This document shows positions 1 to 11,830 of a stretch of 64,000 nucleotides of DNA, piece by piece. The first letter of the stretch is position 1. Each line of letters opens with the position of its first letter. The notes under the pieces were generated by a model. That model had not been told where the DNA came from, did no database searches, and saw only the letters and a list, made by a program, of their open reading frames with translations. The stretch is from Lagopus muta. Taxonomy: Eukaryota; Chordata; Aves; Galliformes; Phasianidae. The position numbers and the translations under genes are program-made. The stretch spans positions 16,239,501 through 16,303,500 of the forward strand of contig NC_064437.1 in assembly GCF_023343835.1 (NCBI RefSeq), given 5' to 3'.

Positions 1-807
1 AGCAGACAAACCATAAGGTCCATTCAACCATTATTAACTATCCTTTCAGATACCGTATGAAGTAATTAAGCTCTTTAAAGACTCCAAACCTCAGATGAGA
101 GATGCTAAATGTTGTGTATTATGGCCAAGTGCAACAGTGTTTTAAACTCTCAGTGTTAATCCTACAGCATTGCAGGCTCTACTAATTTTGTCTAATTTCT
201 TAGGTTTACAAAGAAGAGTCAGCATTTCTTCTATCTAACTCAGCAGGAATCCATGCCATCTCAGGTCAGGTTACAAACATGCTTTTACCTAATACCAGAA
301 AGATACAGGAAAAGTATCACTTGTGTCACTTACCTGGCTCTGGATAGGAATGGATGTAGTAGTTTGCTCAGTCCTCTAGAAATCTAATCTTTTTTTTTTA
401 ATCACTTACATTTTTATTTTTATAGATTAATAAATCTGAGTCTGACAAACTCATCTGTAAGTTACACTGTCCATGCTAGAGTAGCCTGATAAAAAGTATA
501 TTCCAAAGCATTTTCTGAATAGCTTCATATTTTCATCTATGTTTTTAGCATTTCTTTATTTATATGATGAAATTTCGTGCCACTTTCTGTACTGTGACTC
601 TCAGAAAGCCTATAAAAAACACAGCACTCCTAGAAAATGGGTGAAGAGATTCCAGGAAAGAGACAGACGTCTTGTCAGAAGTAGCTACAAAACAGGCAGA
701 AACTCCCTGTTTTTTTGATCAGGTTCTCAAAATCCTGTACTGGGAATTTCCGAAGAACTATTAGTTCTCTAGTCCTGTCCTTGCTGAAAATAGCAGTCTG
801 GTAGTTG

Positions 808-839
<32 letters not shown>

Positions 840-1089
840 AAAGCCCCAAAACAAAACCCCAAAACAACAAACAACAACAATGCAGTTTTCCTTCAGGAAA
901 AAAGCACTTTCTGCTTCTCAGCCCCAAAGCACATTCAGACATTCAATTTACCTTTGGAATGCAGCATTATGGGATTGTGAAATTTTATTTTATTTTATTT
1001 TGTTCTGCTGCCACAGATTTGAGGTACTGTCTATCCTGCTTCAAGATATTCTCCAGAAAGATTCCCACCAGAGAGAGAAATGCCCTTAC
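1..1089 (-). other. ABCA4: ABCA4 intron 11 (5' part, runs off the left edge)
   Basis: This is the sequence downstream of the exon 11 donor. I looked on the minus strand for the exon 12 product and did not find it, so exon 12 lies outside the window. The stretch is AT-rich with a short A/C-rich low-complexity run around 810-880. I see nothing else in it. The plus-strand open frame at 805-1227 overlaps exon 11 in antisense and has no coding support. Confidence 0.75.
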
Positions 1090-1287
1090 CTCCAGATACT
1101 GACTGATCAAACGCAGAGCTTGGTCTGCAGCACTGAATATGTTCCTCCAGTCAAAATCCACCATTCCCTCTTCCCTACTCCCTGGAGGCCCATTGTGGAG
1201 AAAGTTGATAATGTATTCAGCAGTTAAGCCTTCAGCACCCAGCTGACTGTTCAGGAAGTCCCTCACTGTAGAGTGCTTCAGAGAGTC
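1090..1287 (-). CDS. ABCA4: ABCA4 exon 11
   Basis: The exon encodes human residues 453-518 of exocytoplasmic domain 1, for example VRDFLNSQLGAEGLTAE and VDFDWRNIF. It is 198 bp, as in human, begins and ends in phase 0, and is flanked by a CAG acceptor and a GAG|GTAAGG donor. The human sequon N504 (NIT) is replaced by SAA here, so this glycosylation site is lost. The frame stays open a short way past the donor into the intron. Confidence 0.95.
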
Positions 1288-2068
1288 CTGAGAAAACATA
1301 TTGGAACAGCTTTACTACAGTAATCCTCTTCATGTGTCATATTTAGAAAGAAAGGTTTCAACTTCCACAGCTCTTTCTGAACTGCGAAGTAGTACAAAAG
1401 GGTATATTAAGAAAGGAATTTTATAAATGGGTAAATATGTGTAGCCAAACTAGAGGTAAGAAATGAAGAAAGGATAAGTAGGAATGTATCCTTGAATACT
1501 AATTGCGCTTCTTCCCCCTATAAGCAAGAGGATAAATGTAATAAATGTCTAATATAATAGGACAAGAAGCTTGGAAAAACATATATTTTATTTAGAATAA
1601 ACTGCTTTATGGACTTCAATCACAGGTACTACTTGCAGGTGATCAAAATCAGATCTAAGGGAAGAAGAAATAAGCCATTTCCTCAGGCAGTAAAAATTGC
1701 TGGGTCTAGCTAAAACATGGTTCTACTGGTTTCTTTCCCTAAGTAGCACTCTAGAAAATCAACTCGGGTGTTTTGAAGGACGCTTTGCAGAGGCTAGAAA
1801 GCAGTAATTACTGTCTTTATTAAGAACTCATTATCATACCGAAAAGAGAGTCTAAATCTGAGGTTGCCAGAGTCTCTGTAACACATTTAGGACTAGGCTT
1901 TAAGCCAAGCTCAGCCAGCAAACCAGCAACCTTATAGGCAACTGATTCCTTGCTGCAAAGGCTGTGCTTCCAGACAAACCTTCTAAAACATTTATCTTCT
2001 TGCTTAATAAAAATATAGGATGGTGAAAGGCTGCTCTTACTGAAGCTTCCTGCTAAGTTATAACATAC

Positions 2069-2185
2069 ACGGATCATATTCATTTGCAGGCTGTTTTGGA
2101 AGAAGTACCACAGCTGAGGTCCTACTTCTTCCCAAGCTTTGATCAACAGTCTGAGGCGTTCAAGTTCCTCAAAAGTGGAGTTCGC
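2069..2185 (-). CDS. ABCA4: ABCA4 exon 10
   Basis: This is the 117-bp exon for human residues 414-452: ANSTFEEL, then [16 protein letters not shown], ending QMNMIR. The acceptor is a T-rich tract ending TTTAG and the donor is CGT|GTATGT. A second GT lies two bases upstream, but the phase and the human length favour the downstream one. The N415 sequon (NST) is kept. The N444 sequon is broken because human NST reads NSL here. Confidence 0.95.
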
Positions 2186-2640
2186 CTAAAAAAAACAGGA
2201 AAGAATGCTTAGAATGCAACAGAAACAAACACTGACAATCAATGAATTTACAATCCAGGCATTCAGTGACAGTGAAACCTGTAACTTAACATACAAATGT
2301 GTACTTAATAAAATTTTTAAATGGCAGAACTATAAAAACTCCTCAAAAAAGGGAATTTACAAAATCTATTTGGAATCTAAGTCACTTACGGTATGTTTCT
2401 GTGGTTCTTGTAATGGAAAAAGAAAAAAAAAAAAAAAAAGAGCCCACATTAACCCTACTTACCTTCAATTCCTTTAACTACTCAGGTTTTAGGTTGAATG
2501 ATTTCCTCTTTGTTTTTTTCCCTTGACTATTTCCCTCTATTCTGTAGCTGGAGCCTAGGCTCTGCAACAGAGCTCTTCAGCTGAGACCCTAAAGCCAGGT
2601 AAAATTAATTCAATCATTTATATCAAGGCCATAGCAGAGA

Positions 2641-3042
2641 GGTAGTCTGACAGAATGGTGTCTGACATGGAAGCCTGTATGAAGAAAAGTGTGTTGCCAT
2701 GTTGAAAAAATGGCACCCATTGACATTCACTGCCACTTGCTGAACATCCATGGAAACTAAACAGTGGATGTCAACTCAGTATGGTGTTGGATGGCTCATT
2801 TCAGAGGTGGTGACAGTGACATGAAAGACAAGCCATGTTGTGGAAGACCATTCACAGATGTAACACCAAGAAATGAAAAACGTCTCCATCAGCTCAACTG
2901 CACAAATCAGCTACTGGCAATGACTGTTGAAAAACAGCATTTTGTAGCTGAGAATTTACTCCATCAAACAGTGTTATCGTGTCTCTGAGTCTGTTGCACT
3001 TTCCATGGAAATAAACAGGAGGTATTGCTTTCAGAGCAATCT
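2641..3042 (+). mobile_element. Galluhop-type mariner DNA transposon, truncated remnant
   Basis: The translated plus strand keeps part of a mariner transposase N-terminal region (DSDMKDKPCCGRPF, then VTPRNEKRLHQL and MTVEKQHFVAENLL). It stops at 2,988, well before the catalytic DDD core. The upstream bases resemble the Galluhop leader, with an ATGGCACCCATTGACATTCA block at about 2,710. The right end resembles the Galluhop terminal repeat (TTGCTTTCAGAGCA at about 3,027). The left terminal repeat is missing and most of the roughly 1.2-kb element is deleted, so the copy is dead. It lies in ABCA4 intron 9, antisense to the gene. Assignment is from memory of the Galluhop consensus. Confidence 0.75.
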
Positions 3043-3338
3043 ACATACATATGAATATTACAATTTCTCTCAATGCAAATATAGGAACATGCCATCAAAA
3101 AGGCTACTTGAGCCGGAAAAAGTAGTTTGGGCCAAGGCAAGATGAATTAGAGAAGACATGCCTCCTGGGTTTGTTTGTTTGTTTGTTTTAAATGAAATGT
3201 AACCAGTCCTCTTCCAACAATCCTCAGAACAAGAGGAGTTCCTGAAGAAAATCTGATTAGGTTGACTGTTTTTCAAAGTACATTTCTCAGAATGCAATTT
3301 TTTAGAAATACACATTTGTATATTTTTTAATTCCTTAC

Positions 3339-3478
3339 ATTTTTAATGATTTGTTGTACAGGAGGTGAACTGGGAGCAAAGAGGATTTTTCCCATCAGCA
3401 GTGGCTTCACAGCACTCCAGGCTATTTTGGTTAAAGGGTTTGATTCCAAGTTCTGAATCAATTCATTGCAAAAGGGTG
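3339..3478 (-). CDS. ABCA4: ABCA4 exon 9
   Basis: This 140-bp exon has no ATG, so an ORF scan misses it. Translation gives [20 protein letters not shown], then [13 protein letters not shown] and QQIIKN, matching human residues 367-413 closely. It starts after TCTTTAG and ends AAT|GTAAGG, taking one base from exon 8 and finishing in phase 0. It belongs to exocytoplasmic domain 1. Confidence 0.95.
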
Positions 3479-4393
3479 CTAAAGACAGAAAGACAAATAG
3501 ACTTTATGTAACTTCAATTTTACTACAAGTAACATCCTGCAGGGCTTTTTGCTGGCAACATGGACACCTAAATGTATTATGAAACTGAATAGGATAAGCA
3601 CATTTTGTAATATAGAACAACAATGTCTAAAAAATTGAAGATTGTAGATTTTATAGTTGTAAAGTAGACATCAAAGAGTACGGAATAGCAAACAAATTTC
3701 ATATTGTTTCACTCCTTACTATGGTAGTTGATTCTGATATGGAAATATTTTCTTTCTCCTATCAGTCATTAATTCTTTCACAGAATAAACTTAAGGACTG
3801 GAGATTCAGCAGTTCAGAATTTGATCTTACAATGAACTTAGAACTAAGCATTTTTACATAAGCATTTCAATCTTACTTCTGAATTATAAATTATTTTTGC
3901 AGTCAGAATAGAACTTCTCTGATCCCTGGCTAAGGAAATGGAAATACTGGATCTCCTACTGGTCTTGTGAAAATTCAGACATAAGTAGAGTCAAGTATCA
4001 ACACAGATAGTGGCATTTAGAATTCTCTCTGGTGGTAAAATGCTCACCTCTACTTTGCAACCACACAAACATATCAGTCATACCAGAAGGAACAGACAAA
4101 TACAACAAAAACTTATATATATAACAAAAATAGTGAGCAATCTCTATATAAAAAAAAAGATGAATGGAAAATTAAAGAGGACAATAAAGAGACAAAATAA
4201 TGAATAGCAGAAAAAATAAAGTTGGTTTCTCCTTGATTTCTTTCCTATTGCAATTGCAAGTAAAATTATTTTATCTGTCTCTAATTTCTCAAATCAACTG
4301 CTTTAAAGCATTATTTTATAAAAGCCATAGTGGTATTCTAACATACACTGCATATGTCCACAGTACCTATCATGGTTTGGTGGAAAAACTTAC

Positions 4394-4631
4394 TGGTTGT
4401 ATTATCATAAAGATAAATGGATTTCTTTGTGGAATCAATCCCCAGGAAAGCTTTGTAGTTGTTATCTTCATACCAGTTGAAAGAAAGCACTCTGGATCCA
4501 CCTCCTTCTGGGTAGCCACAGAAAAGATCAGAAAGGGAGCTCACCAAGTGGCCTAAGGATTCTGGTATTCCATCTTGTACAAATGGTTGCAAAACCACTA
4601 AAAGGTCCTGAACGCTTTGCTTCCTGGCTAG
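4394..4631 (-). CDS. ABCA4: ABCA4 exon 8
   Basis: The exon encodes human residues 287-367. The block [20 protein letters not shown] is essentially invariant, followed by [12 protein letters not shown]. At 238 bp it is one codon shorter than human: human KDPIYSYD reads KSIYLYD. The acceptor is a T-rich tract ending GCAG and the donor is CCA|GTAAGT, leaving one base for exon 9. The tail reads YDNTT, creating an N-glycosylation sequon that human lacks. Confidence 0.95.
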
Positions 4632-5020
4632 CTGCAGTAAAAAAAGATTTCTTTGTTAATTGCAACCCTCAAAGGAAGAAAGTAATTGGAGAGATCTCCA
4701 TTGTGAAAGACTTTGTGCAAAGTCCAGAAGCAGTCAGAATCCGACCATTTCATCTCTGTGCTGGTTACAGGCACCATGTTCAGATCTTGTTCTTTCATGT
4801 CTATTCTGAATAAATCAGTAATAAATCAGCTTCAGAATTGCTAATGCTTATGTCCACATTTATTTTGTGATGAGGGAAGAATGAATTTCTAAGAAAGCAT
4901 TTCTTTCCAAATAATTCTGTTTTCTTTCTGATAAAGCTGGTAATGGGAATAAATAGAATAGAGGATAAAAGACTACACATCACTCAGAAAAGTGATGCCT
5001 TCTGTTATTAGACCACTTAC

Positions 5021-5110
5021 CTTTTGCACTGCTTGGGAAACATTAGATAGCACCCTCCCCCAGGACCTGAGGTCAGCACCTGCCGAATTTCTGTCCAACA
5101 CAGTGGGAAG
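5021..5110 (-). CDS. ABCA4: ABCA4 exon 7
   Basis: This is a 90-bp phase-0 exon equivalent to human residues 257-286: LPTVLDRNSAGADLRSWGRV, then LSNVSQAVQK. The acceptor ends GCAG and the donor is AAG|GTAAGT. The human LSDMS reads LSNVS here, giving a new N-V-S sequon in the lumenal/exocytoplasmic domain. Confidence 0.95.
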
Positions 5111-5929
5111 CTGCGAATACATGAGAAATACAGATGTGTTTTGAATAGCTTATAAATAACAACAGCTAATATGGTAAGAGAACAAAATCCAAATGGCATC
5201 TCTAGTTCAGTGAGTTATTTGGAACACTGTCTAGACAGTTTTGTTGGTCCACAAAACCATCACCTGCACATAGACTCACATACCAGGTTGATTGAGTGGT
5301 CTTACTGTCATGAGGCTGAAAAAGTCACAATCCATTGGAAGTATAGCTTGGTATGCTTTGCTTTTCTAATCTCATCACACCAAGAGGTGCAGAAATAAGG
5401 AATGAATCAACAGCCATTTATGAGAAGCTTCTTCTTGGACACTATTCATTCAGTGTGATGTAAAGAGTCTTGTTAGCTTTTTAATTTATCAAGTATTCAT
5501 TCAGGAGGCCACTGCTTACCATTGAGGGGAATTAGCTGGTAGCACCTGCAAGAGCTCCTGATTTTCAAGAAACAGGTGACACCATAGCATACTGTCGTAT
5601 ACTACTTCACTTACATTGTTGCATCCAATTCCAGGTGATGGGGATGAGAGATTTCTGGGTTTTGGCAGCAGAGCAAGCAGCACAGTCATAGTCTTTCTCC
5701 CATATTGTGTTAATATTGAGGTATTAATCGTCTCTCTCTTAGGATTACCTTACATTCTTTTACCATTTGTAGTAAATTTATTCTTTCCTTATCTTAATTT
5801 GCACTTGAAACCATGATATTACTCTGCTGTGACAGCAAAGTCAAATCAATTCTTTAGATTTAGGATCTGCATAGTACAAAGCTGCCTGCTGTATACAGCA
5901 AGCTGCCAAAGCGAAGATCTCATAATAAG

Positions 5930-6270
5930 TTACATAGTAAAAAACAGCAAGATAAATGCAGTGTTGCAAAATACAAAGTCATAAACCTGGGGAAAACCAA
6001 CACTGAATACATACACAGCGATGGACTATCATGGAAAGAGACCTTGGAATCATCACAATTAGTTCTCTGAAAGCACCAGGGAACATTAGATAATACAAGA
6101 AAAGAACAGAGAGCAGTTGCAAATATATATAATTATATCATCATATACTTATCTCCATGATACATGGATACTGAACTGCGGCTGCAGCTGTGGTTTATTT
6201 ATGGCAAGGACACGGTAGAAATATGAACACAAAGAAGGGCAACAAAAATCAATAGGAGGAAAAGCTTCTG
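5930..6270 (+). repeat. Old CR1/L3-like LINE fragment
   Basis: The stretch contains the wording of an amniote L3/CR1 reverse-transcriptase 3' region: GAAAGAGACCTTGGAATCAT near 6,037, TTAGTTCTCTGAAAGCA near 6,060, and AAGAAGGGCAACAAAAATCA near 6,233. It is badly decayed, with no open frame. It lies in ABCA4 intron 6, antisense to the gene. The boundaries and subfamily are approximate. Confidence 0.6.
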
Positions 6271-6736
6271 TAGAAAGTGTGATTAAAGCCAGTAGAACTT
6301 GTTTAAAAACAAAACAAAACAAAAAAAAGATTTGTATAGGAATTGTAATTCAAGTTGCACCATGGCTTTGACTTTAGAGTAAAATTCTGGCATGTTGGAT
6401 GAAGCAGACAGGATGGAATAGCTGGGGTTATTTCAGATCCCCAGTAGGTTGTGCTGCATCTGCCCTGTTACACAATCTGAGAAGAAAACACTGATTTTTA
6501 AATTTTATTTGATTCGTTTAGTTCTGTTGTATGGTGAATTTCTGTTATCTCCTAAAGTATGTTCCAAACTGTCTACTGCTCCTGCTGATGGTAGGCTAAT
6601 AATCCTACATCAATAGTCACACATTTGCAGTAGCAAGTGAACAAAGACTGCTTAAACACTGGTGATGCACTATGAAGAAAATTGTTGAAGTTCAAGGAAG
6701 TATCACATAGGTGAGGATCATTGCGTTAGCACTTAC

Positions 6737-6934
6737 CAGCTGAAATAGCTTAAAGAAATCAACATTTGCATACAAGGCATCTTCTACTCTCTGTAGGCTT
6801 TCCTGGGAGAGAGCACACATGGCCTTATGAACAGAAGGGAGGCCCCTTCGGCTGCTGAAGATAATAAAGCGGTTCAAGAGCATCTGACTACAAGCAATGT
6901 CCTTTAGCGTCAAGTTCGGTACACCATACACAAA
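6737..6934 (-). CDS. ABCA4: ABCA4 exon 6
   Basis: This 198-bp exon is equivalent to human residues 191-256: [29 protein letters not shown], then [16 protein letters not shown]. The acceptor is TTGCAG and the donor CTG|GTAAGT, phase 0 at both ends. Human PDLALKD reads PNLTLKD, giving an N-L-T sequon not present in human. The RFIIF arginine (human R212) is kept. Confidence 0.95.
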
Positions 6935-9469
6935 CTGCAATCAAAAACAATTTATTATTTCATTTTGTGAATCTTCAGACCTGTGCAGGAACAATTAGAG
7001 ATTTATAAAAAATAGACATTTGATAGCAGCACCTGCTAGTATTTTCATGAATGGCGGGAAGATGAGGTCAGCGTAAACACTAATTCTTCAACAACCTTCA
7101 TTTTGTGGTATGATAGATCACCTCGCCTTCAGACAGACTTTTCTTCTCACTAGAGATTCCTCCTTTCATTGCATCCTTGTAATGAATTTTCTTGACTTTC
7201 TGGCATACAAGCATGCCTGAGGCCATGCCACACTACTTATTCTTATGGTTAAGCTTTTGCTTGCTTGAAAGTATTCCCCCAGGACTAACCAAATGTGCCA
7301 CACAACCCTACTTTTTGTTTAGCCTTATGGTTCTGTTATCATCTGACCTAAAAGTGAAAGGTAATTCCAATAGTTCCTAAGCTTGATTTCCTTCTCTTTT
7401 TTACTTTAGTTATAATTATTCCCTAATGCTTCCAACACAGCATTATTCATTACCACTGTGTACAGGCATACAGCCAGACTCTACAAAGTCATTTTACATT
7501 AAACTACACCCAACCTACTTATTTCAACTACTAATATAAACATGGAACAGAAAATAAAAAATTTCTCCAGTGTTTAACGAGTGGGAGTAGTTTATAGTTA
7601 AACCAATGTAAATAAAGAGTAACTGCACAGAAATCAGTGTACCTGCAATTTTTATTGTTGTATCAGAATACGCTTGGAAGTCTGAAATTTAGCTCTGCTT
7701 GCTTTATAATGAACAGAATACATAGTAATATAATGAAATATAGCACTGGAAATTGCCCATAAACTAAAGTTCCCATCCTCTGTCCATCTCTTCCATAGCA
7801 CAAATTGTAAGGAAAAAAGTTCACAAAAAGTTCACAACATCACAACATGATGGCTCTAAGTCCTACCATTTTGAAGACACACACATGACTTTCAGACTAC
7901 AAAAAATATATACTTGTATTATACAGATTGTGTATAATGACAGTGCAAAAGAAGAGATGCATATTTCTAGAAATCTGGCAGGTACTGTCCCTATCATCCC
8001 TGCACATAAATGTATATTAACATTATCTATTCTACTTACACTAGGGAGTCTGAGCACAAGTACAGCAACAAATCCTTGAAGAGTTCTAACATAATACAAT
8101 TTTAAAAAACAGGACACCTGAAATCAAGTGCACAGCAGTAATTAAATTAACCTCCATCAATTTCCTCATCCTTTACACCATTGCTTGGTCTTTGCAAATA
8201 TGTACAGTCTAAACAATCAGTCCACTCAGCCCAGGCTCTTTGCAAGTGAATGTTCTTCCATAAGTAGACATGGCATGGCAAGTACTTTATGCTATTCAGT
8301 AAGCAATAGTCTACATACTAGATTATCAATTTTTAAAAATTAAATTACAAATGTGTGTCCTCAGTGTCTTTTCACCACACAATTTCACCTACAGGAGAAT
8401 CTGCAAGTGCAAGTACTGCTAAGAAAGCAAGACTCGCTTTACAGCATAGCCAAGACCTGTGAGACAAAACAGGGCATTCATGCTGCATTGTTAACACAAG
8501 TTAGAGAGAGGCAGAATGCAAAAAAGCAACTGATAGGTAGAGTCTGGCTTCCACAAAGATCCTCCAAAACATCTCAATTTGGCCACAAACTTCAACACTT
8601 GAATTTAACTGACCTAATGACTGAAGAAATAAAGTCTTTCACTGACATCACTGTTCTGGAAAGGTGCATGTGAAAAGAAAACGTTCTTTTAACTGTGCAC
8701 ATCTGACTTGGCATAGTCCTTACCATTCAATGAACTGCAATACAGCTGAGCTGCACGGGGAGGCAACCTGGGAATCTTACTTTGATTTGTGAAATGAGGA
8801 AACTGTGACGTTAACATAATTGAAGGAGATTAAACACAGAAAAAAGAAAGGTTATTTACAAACAGTAGCTGCATTTCAAGAATGTTCACAAACAGATGGG
8901 TTTAGAAAAACATAAAACCTCCGCCCTTCCAATTTTTCCGGTAGGGTGGGTTGTTGCCAATCTTTCCTGAACTTATTGTGTTTAACATCAGCCTCTTATC
9001 CTTATCTTAGAATGACTCAAAAAAACAGGTCCTCAGAGGAAAAATTCAGTACTTTTTTTTTTAATCAATGTGTCACTTTTGTCTAAAGAAATGAAGTCCA
9101 AATTATTATTTCAGCTAGTTGCCTGTTTGATCAGGTTTAGTTTTCAGCTCTGTGTGTCATTTCCTGCATTCCCAGGCAGCTGGGACCTAGATCTGCAGCC
9201 AGCTGTTGGCAGCAATCAGGCTCTTGTAAACAAGCTCTCAGCTTACTTTTAGCTCAGTCAGCTCTATTCCATTTCAGCCAAGGAGAAACGGCGTCTAGCG
9301 ATATGCAGGCAGAGTGGAGTGGCATGAAGAACTGGAGATGAGCTATTATGGTAAAGGCTAAAGCCAACCACAGATCTGTATTCCAGTCAAAGATCTGAGA
9401 CTTTGACCAGAACCAACCATGAGCAAGTTAAACGGGCTGGTCTTATCAATAAGATCTAGAAGAAAATCT

Positions 9470-9987
9470 GGACATGAACCAGCAGTGTATTCTTGCAGCC
9501 TGGAACGCCAATGGTGTCCTGGGCTGTGTCAAAAGAGGGGTGGCAAGCAGGGAGAGGGAGGTGATTGTGAGGCCCCATCTGGAGTATACTGTATCCAGGC
9601 CCAGGAATCAGCACAAGAAGGATGCAAAGCTGTCAGAGTGAGTCCAGGGGAGGGCCACAAATTCAATTAGAGGACCAGAGCTTTTCTTCTATGATAGAAG
9701 GTTGAGGGAGTTGCAATTGTTTACCCTGGGGAAGAGAAGGCTCTGGGGAGAGCTTATTGCCATTTTCCAATACCTACATCACTCAGAGGGTGGTGAGGCA
9801 GTGGCACAGGCTGCCCAGAGAGGTTGTGGGTGTCCCTTTCCTGCCAGTGTTCAAGGCCAGCCTTGATGGGTTTCTGGGCAGTCTGATCTAGTGGATGGAA
9901 ACCCTGCCCATGGCAGGGAAGTTGGAACTAGGTGATCCTTGAATTGCCTTCCAACCCAGGCCATTCTATGATTTTATGAATTGTGAT
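9470..9987 (+). repeat. CR1 LINE 3' fragment, plus orientation
   Basis: Diagnostic CR1 phrases occur in order: a decayed ...AATGGTGTCCTGGGCTGTGTC (about 9,509), AGGCCCCATCTGGAGTA (about 9,570), TGGCACAGGCTGCCCAGAGA (about 9,803) and a 3' end reading CATTCTATGATTTTATGA (about 9,961). It is about 0.5 kb, with no intact ORF2, and lies in ABCA4 intron 5 antisense to the gene. Confidence 0.9.
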
Positions 9988-11407
9988 TTATTTCCCATAG
10001 CAGAGTAAGTATTCAATTGCCATTAAAAATAATTCTCTTAGAGTCTTTTGAGAACCATGAGATCAGATTTTCCTCATTCCATTGCTCTTGGAGAAAGTAT
10101 TCATAGCACTTTCTTTCCCCATAGCTGTAAATCAGCTTCTGTGAGACGACATTATACACCCGTGATAACCGTCAACAAGAAAACATCATGCAGAACAATG
10201 AAAGTGGTGTTTAATACCAGATTTCTGCCAGCTTCATCTTTAACTGATGCTCATTTTTTAAAAATTCCTAGTATAAAAAGAACAGCATCTTTTTCTACAG
10301 CAGCACAGAGAATACAGCAGGACAATATGTTCCAGCAGGCCTCCAGAATACTTCCGGAGATGAAAGCACCATCAGTCCTGCATACATTAGCAGCTGAAGG
10401 ATTTTCAACAGCAGATGAATGAAAGCCGTTGGGCAGCTAACATAGTCTAACAAAACAGCACACAGTTCTCCTGGGACAGCAGAATTCTAATGTAGAAGAG
10501 GAGTGGCAGCAGGGAGGAAAAAAGAAGCCCAACAGCGTATCTATATTTATTTGTCTTGTCAGAAGCTGCAAGGAAACAATTTTCTGCTGTCTCCGCAGAT
10601 ACAGAGACGTAAAAGTTGGATGTATCAAGTGATACTGCTGGCTATGCTATGGTCTTGTGGTATTGCTTCATGACCAAGTGAGGAGTGGGGAGATCTTCTC
10701 TTGATACTAATCAAGAACACAGCAGATAAGATCTGCAGCCTGTCAAACTATCTGGAATCTGTGGGGCACAAAAGACACTGAATGCAAGATCATTAATCTC
10801 CTCCCTTTTTGGCTGCACACAGTTCTAGCATTTGTGTTTTATGTGATGGTGAAAAAGAATTGAATTTTGAGCCTCAGTTATTCACTTGTTTCAATCCACA
10901 CACTAACACAGTGTAGAAATAGTTCCAGAGTTCTGATTCAGCAACATTCATTCACTAATACAACATTCCCCTCGACTCCCACATACCAGTACGCACAGTT
11001 GCAGAGACAGCCTGGACTTGGTCAAACACAATCCACCATTTAGCTGCTACAGGAGTGATCTGACCTGCAGTTTTCACTGTGAATTTTCTGAGTGGGTTTG
11101 TTATTCAGCTGGAATCCAAAAAAATTAGGTCTGCTTTCACACTCCACCGCTAAGGTCAGCATACTACTTTGCTGGCATTGGGGCAGAGAATTTAAACATA
11201 AAATTAGGAGCCTGAAAATTGCTTTCTGCTGTTAATCATCAGAGCAGTTGTCCCAAAAAAATCTGAACAACTACCTTCTGCTTTTGAGAAGTCTTTGATC
11301 ACAAGGACATACGCATTGCTTGTCAGTACCATTTCTTAATATCTTGCTGTTCAGGAGCAATGATGGCATCAAACAAAATACCTCTGTTTAATACATATGC
11401 AAAATAC

Positions 11408-11555
11408 CCATAGAATCACAGAATGATTTGGGTTGGAAGGGACCCCCAAACATCATCAAGCTCCAGCCTCCCTGCCACAGGCAAGGTTACCTATGTGAAA
11501 AACTTTCCCTGATATCTAATCTAAACCATCCCTCCTTCAGTTTAAAACTGTCAAG
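11408..11555 (-). repeat. CR1 LINE 3' end, minus orientation
   Basis: The plus strand reads ATAGAATCACAGAATGATTT and then GGGTTGGAAGGGACCC, which is the reverse complement of the CR1 3' terminus. Degraded CR1 body follows (AACTTTCCCTGATATCTAAT, then AACCATCCCTCCTTCAGTTT). It is in the same orientation as ABCA4 and stops about 150 bases before exon 5. Confidence 0.9.
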
Positions 11556-11702
11556 ACAAAAAGCATTCTTCTAGGTCCATAAAAAATACGCAGCCACTAA
11601 AGCAGGTATATAGTGTGAAGTCCCCACTGAAGCTACTTTGCATATACAACTCAAGAGGCTGTATTTCAGGCAGGTAACTGGTAGCTTTTGTATTCCACCC
11701 AC

Positions 11703-11830
11703 CTGTTCAGGGCGCACTTGAGCATTAACAAGCTGGAAAACAACTGCATCAGGAAGGCCAAGGTTTTCCAATAAGAAGGAAGTGAGAGTCTCCCCATCTT
11801 TCAAAATGTCTAGAATTCTTATTCCTCTTC
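11703..11830 (-). CDS. ABCA4: ABCA4 exon 5
   Basis: This 128-bp exon is equivalent to human residues 148-190: [20 protein letters not shown], then [15 protein letters not shown] and NAQVRPEQ. It follows TTTATCCAG and ends CAG|GTGGGT. It takes one base from exon 4 and ends in phase 0. It is part of exocytoplasmic domain 1. Confidence 0.95.

Larger units (their letters stand above)
6935..11702 (-). other. ABCA4: ABCA4 intron 5 (4.8 kb)
   Basis: This is the longest ABCA4 intron in the window. It holds two CR1 copies, one antisense (about 9.47-9.99 kb) and one sense (about 11.41-11.55 kb, ending roughly 150 bases before exon 5 in coordinate order). The remainder is AT-rich. The open frames at 8,353-8,673 (+) and 10,048-10,422 (+) show no recognisable domain or splice context and I do not call them genes. 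Confidence 0.7.

Noticed and set aside
805..1227. 140-codon plus-strand open frame at the left edge
   Set aside because: It begins in A/C-rich low-complexity DNA and continues antisense to ABCA4 exon 11; no protein similarity seen.
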